A DNA stretch of 64,000 nucleotides. Source: Betaproteobacteria bacterium HGW-Betaproteobacteria-7 (GTDB lineage Bacteria; Pseudomonadota; Gammaproteobacteria; Burkholderiales; Rhodocyclaceae). Of this stretch, positions 17,141 to 26,973 are shown piece by piece (position 1 is the first letter of the stretch; each line of letters starts with the position of its first letter). Under the pieces are notes generated by a model, which was not told the origin of the DNA, searched no databases, and saw only the letters and a list, made by a program, of their open reading frames with translations. Location of the stretch: the NCBI GenBank assembly GCA_002840765.1, contig PHCE01000019.1, forward strand, positions 1-64,000, given 5' to 3'. The position numbers and the translations under genes are program-made.

Positions 17141-19342
17141 ATGAATCCATCTTCGCCCGTCGCCGATCAGAGTTCTGCCGCGGAGCCGGCAGATGCACGG
17201 GTCGTGGAATTCGCCATCGGCGGAATGACCTGCGCTGCCTGTTCAACGCGCCTGGAGAAGGTGCTCAACCGCCAGCCGGGCATGCGCGCCAACGTCAATC
17301 TGCCTGCCGAACGGGCGCGCGTTCGCCTGGAAGGTGCCGTCGCGGCCGAGGCGGTGATCGCCGCCGTCGCCAAGGCCGGCTTCTCCGCCAGCTTGGTCGA
17401 TGCCGGCACGCGCGAGCGGGAAAAACAGGCGAAGCGGCTGGCCTACCAACACGAAAGTAGGCGCTTCTGGATTTCAGTAGCGCTGACGCTGCCGCTGGTC
17501 GGCCAGATGCTGTTCATGTTCGGCGAGCACGGCCATGAGAACGAATTGCCGCGCTGGTTGCAGTTGGCGCTGGCGACGCCGGTACAGTTCTGGATCGGCT
17601 GGCGCTTTTACGATGGCGCCTGGAAAACGTTGCGTGCTGGTGGCGCCAACATGGACGTGCTGATCGCACTCGGCACCAGCATGGCCTGGGGCTTCTCCTC
17701 CGTGGTCACGCTGTTTGGCCTCGACCAGTATGTCTATTTCGAGGCCGGCGCCGCGGTGATCACCTTGGTCCTGCTCGGCAAGCTGCTCGAAGCGCGGGCC
17801 AAGGCCAAGACCTCGGAGGCGATCGAGGCGCTGATCCGCCTGCAGCCGAAGACGGCACGCGTCGAGCGCGATGGCCAATGGATCGAGATGGCCGTCGACA
17901 GCCTGATGCCGGGAGACGTCTATCTGGTCCGCCCGGGCGAGAGCGTACCGGTCGATGGCGAGGTGGTTGATGGCGAGTCGAGCATCGACGAGGCGATGCT
18001 CACCGGCGAGAGCATGCCGGTCGGCAAGGCACCGGGCGACCGTGTCTTCGCGGCGACGGTCAATGCCCAGGGGGCACTGCGCTGCCGGGCCACCGGCGTC
18101 GGCGAGCAAACGTTGCTGGCCGGCATCATCCGTCTGGTCGGCGAGGCCCAGGGTTCAAAGGCGCCGGTGCAGCGGCTGGCCGATCGCATTTCCGGCATCT
18201 TTGTGCCAGTGGTCTGCGCCATCGCTCTGGTGACGTTTCTCGGCTGGTGGTGGCTGAACGGCAATTTTGCCGAGGCCCTGGTCAATGCGGTTGCCGTCCT
18301 GGTCATCGCCTGCCCGTGTGCGCTTGGCCTGGCGACGCCGACGGCAATCATGGTCGGTACCGGTCAGGGGGCGCGGGCCGGCATCCTGGTGCGCAATGCC
18401 GAGGCGCTGGAACGAGCCGAAAAGATTTCCATCCTCGCCCTCGACAAGACCGGCACCTTGACCCTCGGGGCGCCGGTGGTAACCGACATCATCACCCGCG
18501 CTGCCGAACGCGACGAGGCACTGCGTCTGGCGGCGGCGCTTGAGCACAATTCGGAGCACCCGCTGGCGCGCGCCATCGTTGCCGCCGCGGGCTATGCGCC
18601 CTTGGCAGCGGCCACCGGCTTTCGCGCCGAGCCCGGTCATGGCGTCTCCGGTACGGTCGATGGGCGCAGCCTGCGTCTCGGCTCGCCGGACTGGCTAGGC
18701 GTGGCGGCCGATGAATCGGTACTGGTCCTGCAGCAGGCCGGCAAGACGGTGGTCGGGCTGGCCGACGGCGCAGAAGTGCTGGCCCTGTTCGCCATTGCCG
18801 ATGCCTTGCGACCGACTTCGCGGGCGGCGGTCGAGCGCTTGCGCCGACGGGGCATCCGTGTGGTCATGCTGACTGGTGACAATGCGGCGACGGCCGCCGC
18901 CATCGCCGCCGAGGCCGGTATCGACGAGTTCCGCGCCGGCATCCTGCCCGGCGACAAGGCCGCCGCGGTGAGCGAACTGAAGCAGGGCGGGGCGGTGGTG
19001 GCCATGGTCGGCGACGGCATCAACGACGCGCCGGCGCTGGCGGCTGCCGATGTCGGTCTGGCCATCGGTGCCGGTTCCGATGCGGCGGTGGAGGCCGCCG
19101 ACCTGACGCTGATCCGCAGCGACCTGCTGGCCGTGGCCGATGCCATAGACCTTTCTGCGGCAACGCTCGGCAAGATTCGACAGAATCTTTTCTTTGCCTT
19201 CATTTACAATGTACTTGGCATTCCCCTCGCGGCGTTTGGTTTTCTCAATCCGGTTGTGGCGGGGGCGGCGATGGCCCTCAGTTCGGTGTCGGTGGTGACC
19301 AATTCGCTGTTGCTCAAGCGCTGGCGACCGGCGGGCAGATAA
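17141..19342 (+). CDS. Cu(+)-type P1B ATPase
   Basis: A 733-residue inner-membrane heavy-metal ATPase with one N-terminal HMA domain ([16 protein letters not shown]). The P1B hallmarks are complete: TGES actuator motif, [10 protein letters not shown] in the metal-binding helix, DKTGTLT phosphorylation site, HSEHPLA with the conserved HP, and [13 protein letters not shown] plus the HMA type indicates Cu(+) or Ag(+). It could be a detoxifying CopA or the CcoI/FixI type that loads periplasmic copper for cbb3 oxidase; the SafE-like neighbour and the fnr-hemN context favour the latter. A CopZ-like chaperone lies 1.8 kb downstream. Confidence 0.92.
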   Translation: MNPSSPVADQSSAAEPADARVVEFAIGGMTCAACSTRLEKVLNRQPGMRANVNLPAERARVRLEGAVAAEAVIAAVAKAGFSASLVDAGTREREKQAKRLAYQHESRRFWISVALTLPLVGQMLFMFGEHGHENELPRWLQLALATPVQFWIGWRFYDGAWKTLRAGGANMDVLIALGTSMAWGFSSVVTLFGLDQYVYFEAGAAVITLVLLGKLLEARAKAKTSEAIEALIRLQPKTARVERDGQWIEMAVDSLMPGDVYLVRPGESVPVDGEVVDGESSIDEAMLTGESMPVGKAPGDRVFAATVNAQGALRCRATGVGEQTLLAGIIRLVGEAQGSKAPVQRLADRISGIFVPVVCAIALVTFLGWWWLNGNFAEALVNAVAVLVIACPCALGLATPTAIMVGTGQGARAGILVRNAEALERAEKISILALDKTGTLTLGAPVVTDIITRAAERDEALRLAAALEHNSEHPLARAIVAAAGYAPLAAATGFRAEPGHGVSGTVDGRSLRLGSPDWLGVAADESVLVLQQAGKTVVGLADGAEVLALFAIADALRPTSRAAVERLRRRGIRVVMLTGDNAATAAAIAAEAGIDEFRAGILPGDKAAAVSELKQGGAVVAMVGDGINDAPALAAADVGLAIGAGSDAAVEAADLTLIRSDLLAVADAIDLSAATLGKIRQNLFFAFIYNVLGIPLAAFGFLNPVVAGAAMALSSVSVVTNSLLLKRWRPAGR

Positions 19343-19360
19343 AAACAACCAGGGAGCGTG

Positions 19361-21118
19361 ATGGCGAGGGGAGTCGGTAGGGGGCCTCAAGATCAGGGAG
19401 TCGGCACGGGTCTGGCATTGCCAGTCACCGCCGCCCGCGAGGTGGCGCTGGAGCCGGGCTTTGCCGCGGCAATGGATGCTGCCCAGGTCGGCATCTACCT
19501 GCTCCAGGACGGTGTGTTTCGTTACGTCAATCCCTTCTTTCTGGGCATGTTCGGCTACTCGGCCGCCGAGCTGATCGGTAAGTGCCGCCCGCTTGATCTG
19601 ATGCTCGGCGATTCGTTCTCACACCAGTGGCAGGATGAGGCCAGGAACGTAGAAGGGCGTCCGATTCACTCCTGCACGCTGCTTGCCCGGCGGCGGGATG
19701 GCTCGGAGTTTCCGGTCACCGTCGTCAGCGCACCTGCAGCCTTTGCTGGTGCGCCGGCCACCGTCGGTACCGTGCTCGACATGACGGCGCAGAAGGCGGC
19801 CGAGGCCAAGATCCGCGAGCTGGCCGATTTCGACGCCCTGACCGGTTTGCCCAACCGCCGCCTGCTCAATGATCGGATCAGCCAGTTGCTGGCCGCGGCA
19901 GAGCGCGACGAGACGCCTTTCGCACTGCTTTTTCTCGATCTCGATCATTTCAAGCGCATCAACGACTCGCTCGGCCACAGTGTCGGTGACGATCTGCTCT
20001 GTGCCGTTGCCAGTCGTCTGGCCGGGGCGGTGCGCAAGATCGATACGCTGGCACGCCTGGGCGGCGACGAGTTCATCCTGGCCCTGCCGGGCATTCCGGC
20101 GGCCTCGGCCATCGATGTGGCGCGGCGGCTGGTCGAGGAGTGCAATGTACCTTTCGTCGTCGCCGGTCACGACCTGACGGTGACGCCGTCGATCGGCGTT
20201 GCCATGTGCCCGCAGGATGGCAAGGACACCGAGACCCTGCTGCGCAATGCCGATGCGGCGATGTACAAGGCCAAGGAACTGGGGCGCAATACCTTCCAGT
20301 TCTATGCGGCGGAAATGAACACCGCCACCCTCGAGCGCCTGATGCTGGAAAGCAGCCTGCGCCGGGCCGTCAAGCAGCAGGAATTCGAGCTGCACTACCA
20401 GCCGCTGGTCAGCCTGCAGAGCGGACTGATCATTGGCGTCGAGGCGCTGATCCGCTGGCGCCATCCGGAGCTGGGCATGATCATGCCGGACCGTTTCATT
20501 CAGGTGGCCGAGGATACCGGGCTGATCAACCCGCTCGGCGACTGGGTGCTCGGCGAAGCCTGCCGGCAGGCCCAGGCCTGGATCGATGCCGGCTTGCCGC
20601 CACTGCTCATGGCGGTCAATGTGGCGCCGGTGCAGTTCCGCCAGGCCGGCTTCGTCGAGGCGGTGGCCGGCGCACTGGCGACATCCGGCCTCGATCCATC
20701 GCTGCTCGAACTGGAAGTCACCGAACGCACAGTGATGCACGATGCCGACATCCATATTGGTACACTGACGGCCCTGCACCGGATGGGCGTCGAATTGTCG
20801 ATCGACGATTTTGGCACCGGTTATTCCTCGCTTGCCTATTTGAAGCGTTTCCCGGTCAGTAAATTGAAGATCGACCGTTCCTTTGTTCGCGATCTGGAAA
20901 CCGATGCCGACGACCGGGCGATCGCCTCGACCATCGTCAGCATGGGGCGTAACCTGCGCCTGACGGTGCTTGCCGAAGGCGTCGAGACGCGCGAGCAACT
21001 GGCTCTGCTGCAGGGTATGGATTGCGATATGGCGCAAGGTTTTCTCTTCAGCCGGGCCTTGCCGGGCGACAAAATTATCGGCTTGCTGCTGCAGCAGCCC
21101 TTTCTGCACAAGGAGTAG
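19361..21118 (+). CDS. PAS-GGDEF-EAL cyclic di-GMP turnover protein
   Basis: About 585 residues, apparently soluble. A PAS domain (about 35-145, with GIYLLQDGVFRYVNP and GYSAAELIG) precedes a GGDEF domain with an intact RLGGDEF catalytic loop, and an RKID inhibitory site exactly five residues before it. The EAL domain has EALIRWRHP, ELEVTERTV, IDDFGTGYSSL, LKIDRSF and AEGVET, so both synthase and phosphodiesterase activities are possible. ATG 19361 is favoured over GTG 19358 because AGGGAG lies at 19351. It is sandwiched between the copper ATPase and the CopZ-like gene, three bases before the latter. The PAS ligand is unknown. Confidence 0.92.
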   Translation: MARGVGRGPQDQGVGTGLALPVTAAREVALEPGFAAAMDAAQVGIYLLQDGVFRYVNPFFLGMFGYSAAELIGKCRPLDLMLGDSFSHQWQDEARNVEGRPIHSCTLLARRRDGSEFPVTVVSAPAAFAGAPATVGTVLDMTAQKAAEAKIRELADFDALTGLPNRRLLNDRISQLLAAAERDETPFALLFLDLDHFKRINDSLGHSVGDDLLCAVASRLAGAVRKIDTLARLGGDEFILALPGIPAASAIDVARRLVEECNVPFVVAGHDLTVTPSIGVAMCPQDGKDTETLLRNADAAMYKAKELGRNTFQFYAAEMNTATLERLMLESSLRRAVKQQEFELHYQPLVSLQSGLIIGVEALIRWRHPELGMIMPDRFIQVAEDTGLINPLGDWVLGEACRQAQAWIDAGLPPLLMAVNVAPVQFRQAGFVEAVAGALATSGLDPSLLELEVTERTVMHDADIHIGTLTALHRMGVELSIDDFGTGYSSLAYLKRFPVSKLKIDRSFVRDLETDADDRAIASTIVSMGRNLRLTVLAEGVETREQLALLQGMDCDMAQGFLFSRALPGDKIIGLLLQQPFLHKE

Positions 21119-21121
21119 GAC

Positions 21122-21328
21122 ATGGAAGAAACAGTGATCAAGATCGGCGGCATGAGCTGCCAGGGCTGTGTCGGCAATATTGCCGGGGTGCTTGGTGGCC
21201 TGGCCGGCGTCTCTGCCACCGAGGTCTCGCTGGCGGCCGGCGAGGCGCGGGTCAGTTTTGATCCGGCGCAGATCGCCCGTGGCGATCTGCTGGCAGCGAT
21301 CGAAGACGCCGGTTTCGATGCCGAATAA
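21122..21328 (+). CDS. CopZ-like heavy-metal-associated (HMA) chaperone
   Basis: A 68-residue single HMA domain with the metal-binding motif GGMSCQGCVGNI (MxCxxC) and the usual ferredoxin-like strand pattern ending AIEDAGFDAE. It probably carries Cu(+) in the cytoplasm to the ATPase at 17141. A good AGGAG lies at the end of the GGDEF-EAL gene. It could instead bind another soft metal. Confidence 0.85.
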   Translation: MEETVIKIGGMSCQGCVGNIAGVLGGLAGVSATEVSLAAGEARVSFDPAQIARGDLLAAIEDAGFDAE

Positions 21329-21340
21329 GGACGCTCTTCA

Positions 21341-22405
21341 ATGAATCGACAACAGGTGGAGCCGAACGTCCCGCCACGGCTGACCCAGCTCTCCCACGGC
21401 GGCGGCTGCGGCTGCAAGATCGCCCCGGCGGTGCTCGAGAGAATCCTCGCCGGCGTCGCTCCCGGTATCATCCCGCCGCAATTGCTGGTCGGTACCGAAA
21501 CCAGTGATGACGCGGCGGTCTATCAGATCAACGCCAACCAGGCGATCGTCGCCACTACCGATTTCTTCATGCCGATCGTCGATGATCCGCACGATTTCGG
21601 CCGCATCGCCGCCACCAATGCCATCTCCGATATCTACGCCATGGGCGGCACACCCTTGTTCGCGCTGGCATTGGTCGGCATGCCGGTCAACGTGCTGCCG
21701 CTGACAACCATCGGCGCCATTCTCGAAGGCGGGTCGGCCGTCTGCCGGCAGGCCGGGATACCCATAGCCGGCGGCCACACCATCGACTCGGTCGAGCCGA
21801 TCTACGGCCTGGTCGTCATCGGCATCGTCAATCCCGCCCATCTCAAGCGCAATTCCGCCGCCCGTCCGGGCGACAGACTGATTCTCGGCAAGGCAATCGG
21901 CGTCGGCGTCTACAGCGCGGCGCTGAAGAAGGATGCGTTACACGCCGTCGATTACGAAACGATGCTGGCCAGCACCACCCAACTCAACACACCGGGGCCG
22001 CTGCTCGCCTGTCTCGACGGCGTGCATGCCGTGACCGATGTCACCGGCTTTGGCGTCCTCGGCCACCTGACGGAAATCTGTCGGGGCAGCGGCGTCGCCG
22101 CCCGCCTGCGCTTCCAGGACCTTCCCCTGCTGCCGCGGGCCGTCGAACTGGTGGAGAGTGGCTTCAAGACCGGAGCCTCGGGCCGTAACTGGGACAGCTA
22201 CGGTTCCCTGGTCAGCCTGGGCGACGGCCTGGGTGAAAGTGCCAAAACACTGCTCAGCGATCCGCAGACTTCTGGCGGTTTGCTCGTTTCCTGCGCCCCG
22301 GAAAGTGTCACGGAAGTCCTCTCGATTTTCCTGCAGCAGGGATTTACCCATGTTTCGGTGATCGGCAAGATTGTCGAAGGGGAGCCGGGCATCACTGTTT
22401 CCTGA
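21341..22405 (+). CDS. selD: Selenide, water dikinase
   Basis: SelD makes selenophosphate from selenide and ATP, for selenocysteine or 2-selenouridine in tRNA. The 354 residues include the active-site segment SHGGGCGCKI with Cys (not Sec), TSDDAAVYQI, ATTDFFMPIVDDP, GGTPLFAL, GGHTID and LSDPQTSGGLL. It lies 12 bases after the copper chaperone and seems to close this operon. No selA, selB or mnmH is present in the window, so the end use of selenium cannot be told. Confidence 0.95.
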   Translation: MNRQQVEPNVPPRLTQLSHGGGCGCKIAPAVLERILAGVAPGIIPPQLLVGTETSDDAAVYQINANQAIVATTDFFMPIVDDPHDFGRIAATNAISDIYAMGGTPLFALALVGMPVNVLPLTTIGAILEGGSAVCRQAGIPIAGGHTIDSVEPIYGLVVIGIVNPAHLKRNSAARPGDRLILGKAIGVGVYSAALKKDALHAVDYETMLASTTQLNTPGPLLACLDGVHAVTDVTGFGVLGHLTEICRGSGVAARLRFQDLPLLPRAVELVESGFKTGASGRNWDSYGSLVSLGDGLGESAKTLLSDPQTSGGLLVSCAPESVTEVLSIFLQQGFTHVSVIGKIVEGEPGITVS

Positions 22406-22415
22406 AGTTACTTCT

Positions 22416-22433
22416 GCGCGGCGAGTGCCGCGC
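22416..22433 (+). terminator. Hairpin after selD, no T run
   Basis: GCGCGGC-GAGT-GCCGCGC forms a perfect 7-bp stem 10 bases after the selD stop, but lacks a T tract. It is a weak or Rho-assisted terminator candidate. Confidence 0.4.
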
Positions 22434-22463
22434 GGTTGATCTGCCACCGCTTGTTACGATCTT

Positions 22464-22488
22464 GCAATTGAGATACATTCGCAATTGC
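22464..22488. promoter_or_regulatory. Fur-box-like operator upstream of siderophore receptor
   Basis: A 25-base imperfect palindrome with identical ends (GCAATTG ... CAATTGC) and the core TGAGATACATTC. It closely follows the Fur pattern GCAAATGAGAATCATTCTC seen in Gram-negative bacteria. It lies about 70 bases before the receptor ATG and suits iron-repressed control of the three-gene operon. Confidence 0.7.
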
Positions 22489-22554
22489 ATGTAGGCAAGC
22501 CAGCCATTACGCCAGCCAGCCAGCCCCCAACTTCAAGTTAAAGGACTGAGCGTA

Positions 22555-24936
22555 ATGAGCGCAGATCAAACCAGCCTGCTGGAGCAGGCACCCGTACGTT
22601 CCAACCAGGCTCGCCTGCCGGCCAGTTTCCGCATCCAGGGCGGCCTGCCGGCGACGATGAAGAAAACCGGTGTGGCGGTCGGCATCTCCACAGCGATGCT
22701 GATGCCGGTGGCCGGGCTTGCCCAAACGACCGCCGCTGGCGAAGTCGAAATGCAGGCGGTGACTGTCGTCGAACGAGTCATCGACCACAATCCCTATGCT
22801 GAACCGGATGCACCGTACAAGGCCAAGTATTCTGGCGATGAACGCCACCAGCGGCCGCTGGCCGAAGTGCCGGCCAATATCTCGGTACTGACCAAGACAC
22901 AGATCGACGATTCCGGTTACACCGACCTGCGCGAGATTCTCGACGCCCAGCCCGGCATCACGCTGGGCACCGGTGAGAATGGCAACGCCTTCGGCGATCG
23001 CTACATCATTCGCGGCCAGGAAGCGCGTAGCGACGTCTTCGTCGACGGCATGCGCGATCCCGGCATGAGTGTCCGCGAGAGCTTTGCCGTCGAACAGGTG
23101 GAAGTCTCCAAGGGGCCGAACTCCAGTTTCGCTGGCCGCGGTACGGCTGGTGGCGCGATCAATTCGGTGACCAAGCAGGCGACGACCGATTACGACTTCA
23201 CCAAGATTTCAACCGGTGTCGGCACTGACCGCCATACCCGGGTGACGCTCGATGCCAATCACGTTTTCAGCGATAACGTCGCCCTGCGCGCCAATGTCCT
23301 GTACGGCTACGAGGAAGTGCCCGACCGCGCGCCGGCCGACCGCGAGCGCAAGGGTGTGGCCCTGTCCGGTCTGTTCAAGCTGAGCGACAAGACCGATCTG
23401 ATCATCGATTACTACGGCCTGCGCGCCGAGGACAATCCCGATCTCGGCAGCTACCTGCTCGGAACCCTGCCCAATCGCAAGCCGGCCAAGCATGTGCCGG
23501 TCTATGCCCAGGAGCAGGATTTCCAGAAATCCGATGTCGATACCCTGACGGCCCGCCTGAAGTTCAAGATCGCCCCGGATCTGCGCGTCACCAACCTGAC
23601 CCGCCTCGGCCAGACGGAGAACGGCTATGTTGTGACCGGCGCCCGCGGCAACACGACCGGCGTCAACAACCCCGGCGGCGTCTATGCGACGAGCACGCTG
23701 AGCACACACAACGGCTGGCAGGAGGTCGATTACTTCGCCAATCAGACCAACCTGTTCTGGGATACGAGCATTGCCGGGATGAAGCATGAATTCATCTTCG
23801 GCCTCGAGTTCACCGATCACAAGGTGCTCAACGGCGTTTATCGCATCACCAATTCGGGGCAGAACTGCATCACCGGTGGTGGTGCCGTGCTCAATGCCTG
23901 GTGCGCCACCGATGCCAACGGCAACGCGGTCAACGGACTCGACAACCTGATGAAGCGCCAGATTACCAAGGGCAACTGGGACCAGGACTGGCGGGCCAAG
24001 ACCGTTTCCGCCTCGCTCATGGATACCGTCGATCTGAACGAGCAATGGACGGCCTTTGCCGGCCTGCGCTACGACCGCACCAACATTTCGCTGACCACGC
24101 AGAATGCAACGACAGGCGTGCAGACCGGTGATTACGACTACACCGAAGGCATGTGGAACGGCCATCTCGGCGTGACCTGGAAGTTCCGGCCCGATGCCAA
24201 CGTCTATTTCACCTATGCCACGGCCCAGGACGTCAATGGCGGCGAATCCGATGTCGGCACCAGTGGCGGCTACGGTGGCCTGATCACCTACAACGGCCAG
24301 GTTGCCGGCGCCGAGCCGGAAAAGACGGAGAACCTGGAACTGGGTACCAAATGGAACCTGATGGATGGCAAGCTCCTGGCGACCGCGGCGCTGTTCCGCA
24401 TCGTCAAGTCCGACGTCATGGAGGGGGCCGATTACGGTATCGCCGGCACCTTCAATACTGGCAAGAACCGCGTCCTGGGTATCGAGTTCGGTCTGGCCGG
24501 CAACCTCACCAGCAAACTGAGCGCCCAAGCCGGCGTCACCTTCATGAAGGCCAAGGTGCTCGACTCCTTCACGGCGAACAACGAAGGCAAGACGTTGAGC
24601 AATTTCGCCGACACGACGGCCTCCGCTCAGGTTCGCTATCAGGCAACGCAAAAGATTGGTTTCGGTACGGCGGTCAAATATGAGAGCAAGAAGTACGCGG
24701 GTCAGCCGGATACCGCTGCCGCTTACAACGCCAGTGGTCAATATAGCCAGCCGGTGCCGGCCTACACGGTATGGGATCTGTTCGCCGATTGCCGGATCGA
24801 CAAGCAGACCAAGCTGCGCCTGAATGTCGGCAACGTCTTTGACAAGGACTACTACCTGGCCGCCTATCGTTCGGGATCGTTCCTCTACAAGGGCGATGCG
24901 CGCAATGCCCGTCTGACCCTGAACTACGAGTTCTGA
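22555..24936 (+). CDS. TonB-dependent siderophore receptor, Fiu-like
   Basis: A 793-residue outer-membrane receptor resembling catecholate receptor Fiu/PiuA. A long N-terminus leads to a signal-like segment (about 36-56, VAVGISTAMLMPVAGLAQ). The plug follows with RPLAEVPANISVLTK, DLREILDAQPGITLGTGE, YIIRGQEARSDVFVDGMRDPG and SKGPNSSFAGRGTAGGAIN. The barrel ends in LNYEF. ATG at 22555 follows AAAGGA. It heads an operon with a hydroxyacid oxidase and a PiuC-type hydroxylase, as fiu-ybiX or piuA-piuC pairs do, behind a Fur-type box. Role: import of ferric catecholates or their breakdown products. Confidence 0.9.
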   Translation: MSADQTSLLEQAPVRSNQARLPASFRIQGGLPATMKKTGVAVGISTAMLMPVAGLAQTTAAGEVEMQAVTVVERVIDHNPYAEPDAPYKAKYSGDERHQRPLAEVPANISVLTKTQIDDSGYTDLREILDAQPGITLGTGENGNAFGDRYIIRGQEARSDVFVDGMRDPGMSVRESFAVEQVEVSKGPNSSFAGRGTAGGAINSVTKQATTDYDFTKISTGVGTDRHTRVTLDANHVFSDNVALRANVLYGYEEVPDRAPADRERKGVALSGLFKLSDKTDLIIDYYGLRAEDNPDLGSYLLGTLPNRKPAKHVPVYAQEQDFQKSDVDTLTARLKFKIAPDLRVTNLTRLGQTENGYVVTGARGNTTGVNNPGGVYATSTLSTHNGWQEVDYFANQTNLFWDTSIAGMKHEFIFGLEFTDHKVLNGVYRITNSGQNCITGGGAVLNAWCATDANGNAVNGLDNLMKRQITKGNWDQDWRAKTVSASLMDTVDLNEQWTAFAGLRYDRTNISLTTQNATTGVQTGDYDYTEGMWNGHLGVTWKFRPDANVYFTYATAQDVNGGESDVGTSGGYGGLITYNGQVAGAEPEKTENLELGTKWNLMDGKLLATAALFRIVKSDVMEGADYGIAGTFNTGKNRVLGIEFGLAGNLTSKLSAQAGVTFMKAKVLDSFTANNEGKTLSNFADTTASAQVRYQATQKIGFGTAVKYESKKYAGQPDTAAAYNASGQYSQPVPAYTVWDLFADCRIDKQTKLRLNVGNVFDKDYYLAAYRSGSFLYKGDARNARLTLNYEF

Positions 24937-24974
24937 TCAGGAGCAGGGGAGGGTGCGAGCCCGCCCCGTCAGTC

Positions 24975-26087
24975 ATGATTGAAACGCCAGCCATCCGCCC
25001 GCCCTTGACGCAAATACCCCGCGAGGTCTGCTGCGCCCAGGACTACGAATGGCTGGCGCCGAATTTCATCGGCGAAGCGGCGCATGCCTACGTCGCCGGC
25101 GGCTGCGGCCCGGAACTGACCCTGGCCGCCAATCGTGCTGCTTTCGAACAGACGGCGATACTCCCCCGAATGCTGGTTGATGTGACCGGCGGCCACACCG
25201 GTCTGGAACTGTTCGGGTGCCACCTGCCGCATCCCGTCCTGCTGGCGCCGGTGGCTTACCAGACCCTGGTCCATCCGCTCGGCGAAGTCGAAACAGCGCG
25301 CGGTGCTGCCGCTACCGACAGTTGTCTGGTGGTCAGCACCCTGGCCGGCCGCACACTGGAGGAGGTGGCCGCGCAGGCCGGCGACAAGCGCTGGTTCCAG
25401 CTCTATTTCCAGCCGCGCCGCGCCGATACTGCCAATCTGCTTAGTCGCGCCGAGGCCGCCGGCTACAAGGCCTTGATAGTGACGCTGGACACGGCGATCA
25501 AGACGCCCAGCCTGCGCGCCCAGCGTGCCGGCTTCGCCATGCCGCGCCAGGTGGTCGCGGCCAGTCTGGCCGACTATCCGATACCGCCGCAACGCCTGCT
25601 CGAACGCGGGCAGAGTCTGGTGTTCCAGGGAGCGATGGCGGAAGCGCCGACCTGGGACGATCTCGCCTGGCTGCTCGGCGAGACCCGTCTGCCGGTCATC
25701 GTCAAGGGCGTGCTGCGCCCGGCGGATGCGCAGCGGCTGAAGGCCATGGGCGTCGCCGGACTGGTCGTCTCCAACCATGGCGGCCGGGCGCTTGACGGTG
25801 CCCCGGCCAGCCTGCGCCTGTTGCCGGCCATCCGTGCCGCCGTTGGCGCCGGCTATCCCCTGCTGCTCGACAGCGGCATCCGTTCCGGTAGCGATGTCTT
25901 CAAGGGGCTGGCACTTGGCGCCGACGCGGTCATGGTCGGTCGCCTGCAGGTCTATGCGCTGGCCGTCGCCGGCGCGCTCGGCGTCGCCCACCTGCTGAAA
26001 TTGCTGCGCGGCGAACTGGAGGTCTGCATGGCCCAGGCCGGCTGCGCGACGCTGGCCGACATCGGCCCGGACATGATTTATCACTAA
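24975..26087 (+). CDS. FMN-dependent alpha-hydroxyacid oxidase/dehydrogenase
   Basis: A 370-residue member of the glycolate oxidase/lactate dehydrogenase family. FMN and catalytic features are visible: APVAYQTLVHPLGE, WFQLYFQPRRAD (Tyr), TLDTAIKTP, VIVKGVL (Lys), SNHGGRALDG (catalytic His) and DSGIRSGSDVFKGLALGA. It would oxidise an L-2-hydroxyacid to the 2-oxoacid. It sits between the Fiu-like receptor and piuC with short gaps, so it is probably co-regulated by iron. This enzyme is not part of the canonical fiu-ybiX pair; it might act on a hydroxy-carboxylate siderophore part, which is inference. Confidence 0.85.
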   Translation: MIETPAIRPPLTQIPREVCCAQDYEWLAPNFIGEAAHAYVAGGCGPELTLAANRAAFEQTAILPRMLVDVTGGHTGLELFGCHLPHPVLLAPVAYQTLVHPLGEVETARGAAATDSCLVVSTLAGRTLEEVAAQAGDKRWFQLYFQPRRADTANLLSRAEAAGYKALIVTLDTAIKTPSLRAQRAGFAMPRQVVAASLADYPIPPQRLLERGQSLVFQGAMAEAPTWDDLAWLLGETRLPVIVKGVLRPADAQRLKAMGVAGLVVSNHGGRALDGAPASLRLLPAIRAAVGAGYPLLLDSGIRSGSDVFKGLALGADAVMVGRLQVYALAVAGALGVAHLLKLLRGELEVCMAQAGCATLADIGPDMIYH

Positions 26088-26099
26088 CGAGGCAACAGC

Positions 26100-26783
26100 A
26101 TGTTGATTCCGATTGAAGGCGTCCTCAGCAAGGACGAAGTAAGTGAGTTCCGCCGCCGGCTCGACCAGGCCGAATGGCAGGAGGGCCTGAAGACCGCCGG
26201 TACGCTGGCCCGCGCCGTCAAGTGCAACCGGCAACTGGAGGACGGCTCACCGCTGGCGGTCGAACTGGGCAACCGCATCCTGCGCAAACTCGGCAACACG
26301 CCGCTGTTCATCGCGGCGGCGCTGCCCAGCCGCATCTACCCGCCGAAATTCAACCATTACAGCGATGGTGGCACCTATGGCGCGCATGTTGACAGCGCCG
26401 TCATGCAGGTGCCCGGCACCAACATCTCGGTGCGCAGCGACTTGTCGGCAACGCTGTTCCTGGCCGAACCGGAGGAGTACGAGGGCGGCGAACTGCAGGT
26501 CGAAGGGCCGTTCGGCATCCAGGCCGTCAAGCTGGCGGCCGGTGACATGGTGCTTTATCCGTCGAGCAGCCTGCATCAGGTGACGCCGGTGACCAGCGGC
26601 GCGCGCGTCGCCTCCTTCATGTGGATACAGAGCATGGTGCAGAACGACAGCGCGCGCACCCTGCTGTTCGATCTCGATCAGGCCATCCAGGGTATGACTT
26701 CAGTTGTCGCCGCCGACGATCCGCGCCTGCTCAAGCTGACTGCCGTCTATCACAACCTGCTGCGCCTGTGGGCGGTGACCTGA
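26100..26783 (+). CDS. piuC: PKHD-type Fe(II)/2-oxoglutarate hydroxylase PiuC/YbiX
   Basis: A 227-residue Fe(II)/2-oxoglutarate dioxygenase of the PKHD/YbiX type. The metal ligands HxD and distal His are in [10 protein letters not shown] and [15 protein letters not shown], with the 2-oxoglutarate-binding Arg in the latter. [13 protein letters not shown] and [12 protein letters not shown] are also family-typical. In other bacteria ybiX/piuC accompanies a Fiu/PiuA receptor, as here, and is iron-repressed. The actual substrate is not established by the sequence. Confidence 0.9.
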   Translation: MLIPIEGVLSKDEVSEFRRRLDQAEWQEGLKTAGTLARAVKCNRQLEDGSPLAVELGNRILRKLGNTPLFIAAALPSRIYPPKFNHYSDGGTYGAHVDSAVMQVPGTNISVRSDLSATLFLAEPEEYEGGELQVEGPFGIQAVKLAAGDMVLYPSSSLHQVTPVTSGARVASFMWIQSMVQNDSARTLLFDLDQAIQGMTSVVAADDPRLLKLTAVYHNLLRLWAVT

Positions 26784-26973
26784 GATACGGCCGTTATTCA
26801 AGCGGCTGAGCGGCGCGCTGGCCGCCTGTTGTATTACCTCGGCCGTGACCGAGGAGGCGGTGCTCGATCTCTACTCTGCCCGCGGCTAGGCGATACCGAC
26901 CAGATCCAATCGTGGCTAGAGGCGCCGATCGCCTGCCGCTGCCGGTCATCGCCCAGGAACAGGCCAAGGCGTA
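26784..26973 (+). pseudogene. Possible decayed small gene downstream of piuC
   Basis: Short open segments run on in different frames, separated by stops. One reads FKRLSGALAACCITSAVTEE then LDLYSARG-stop; another DTDQIQSWLEAP; the last DRLPLPVIAQEQAKA-stop at about 26973. Each looks like protein sequence, as if a small exported protein had picked up two frameshifts. No family is recognised. Sequencing error or chance are alternatives. Confidence 0.3.
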
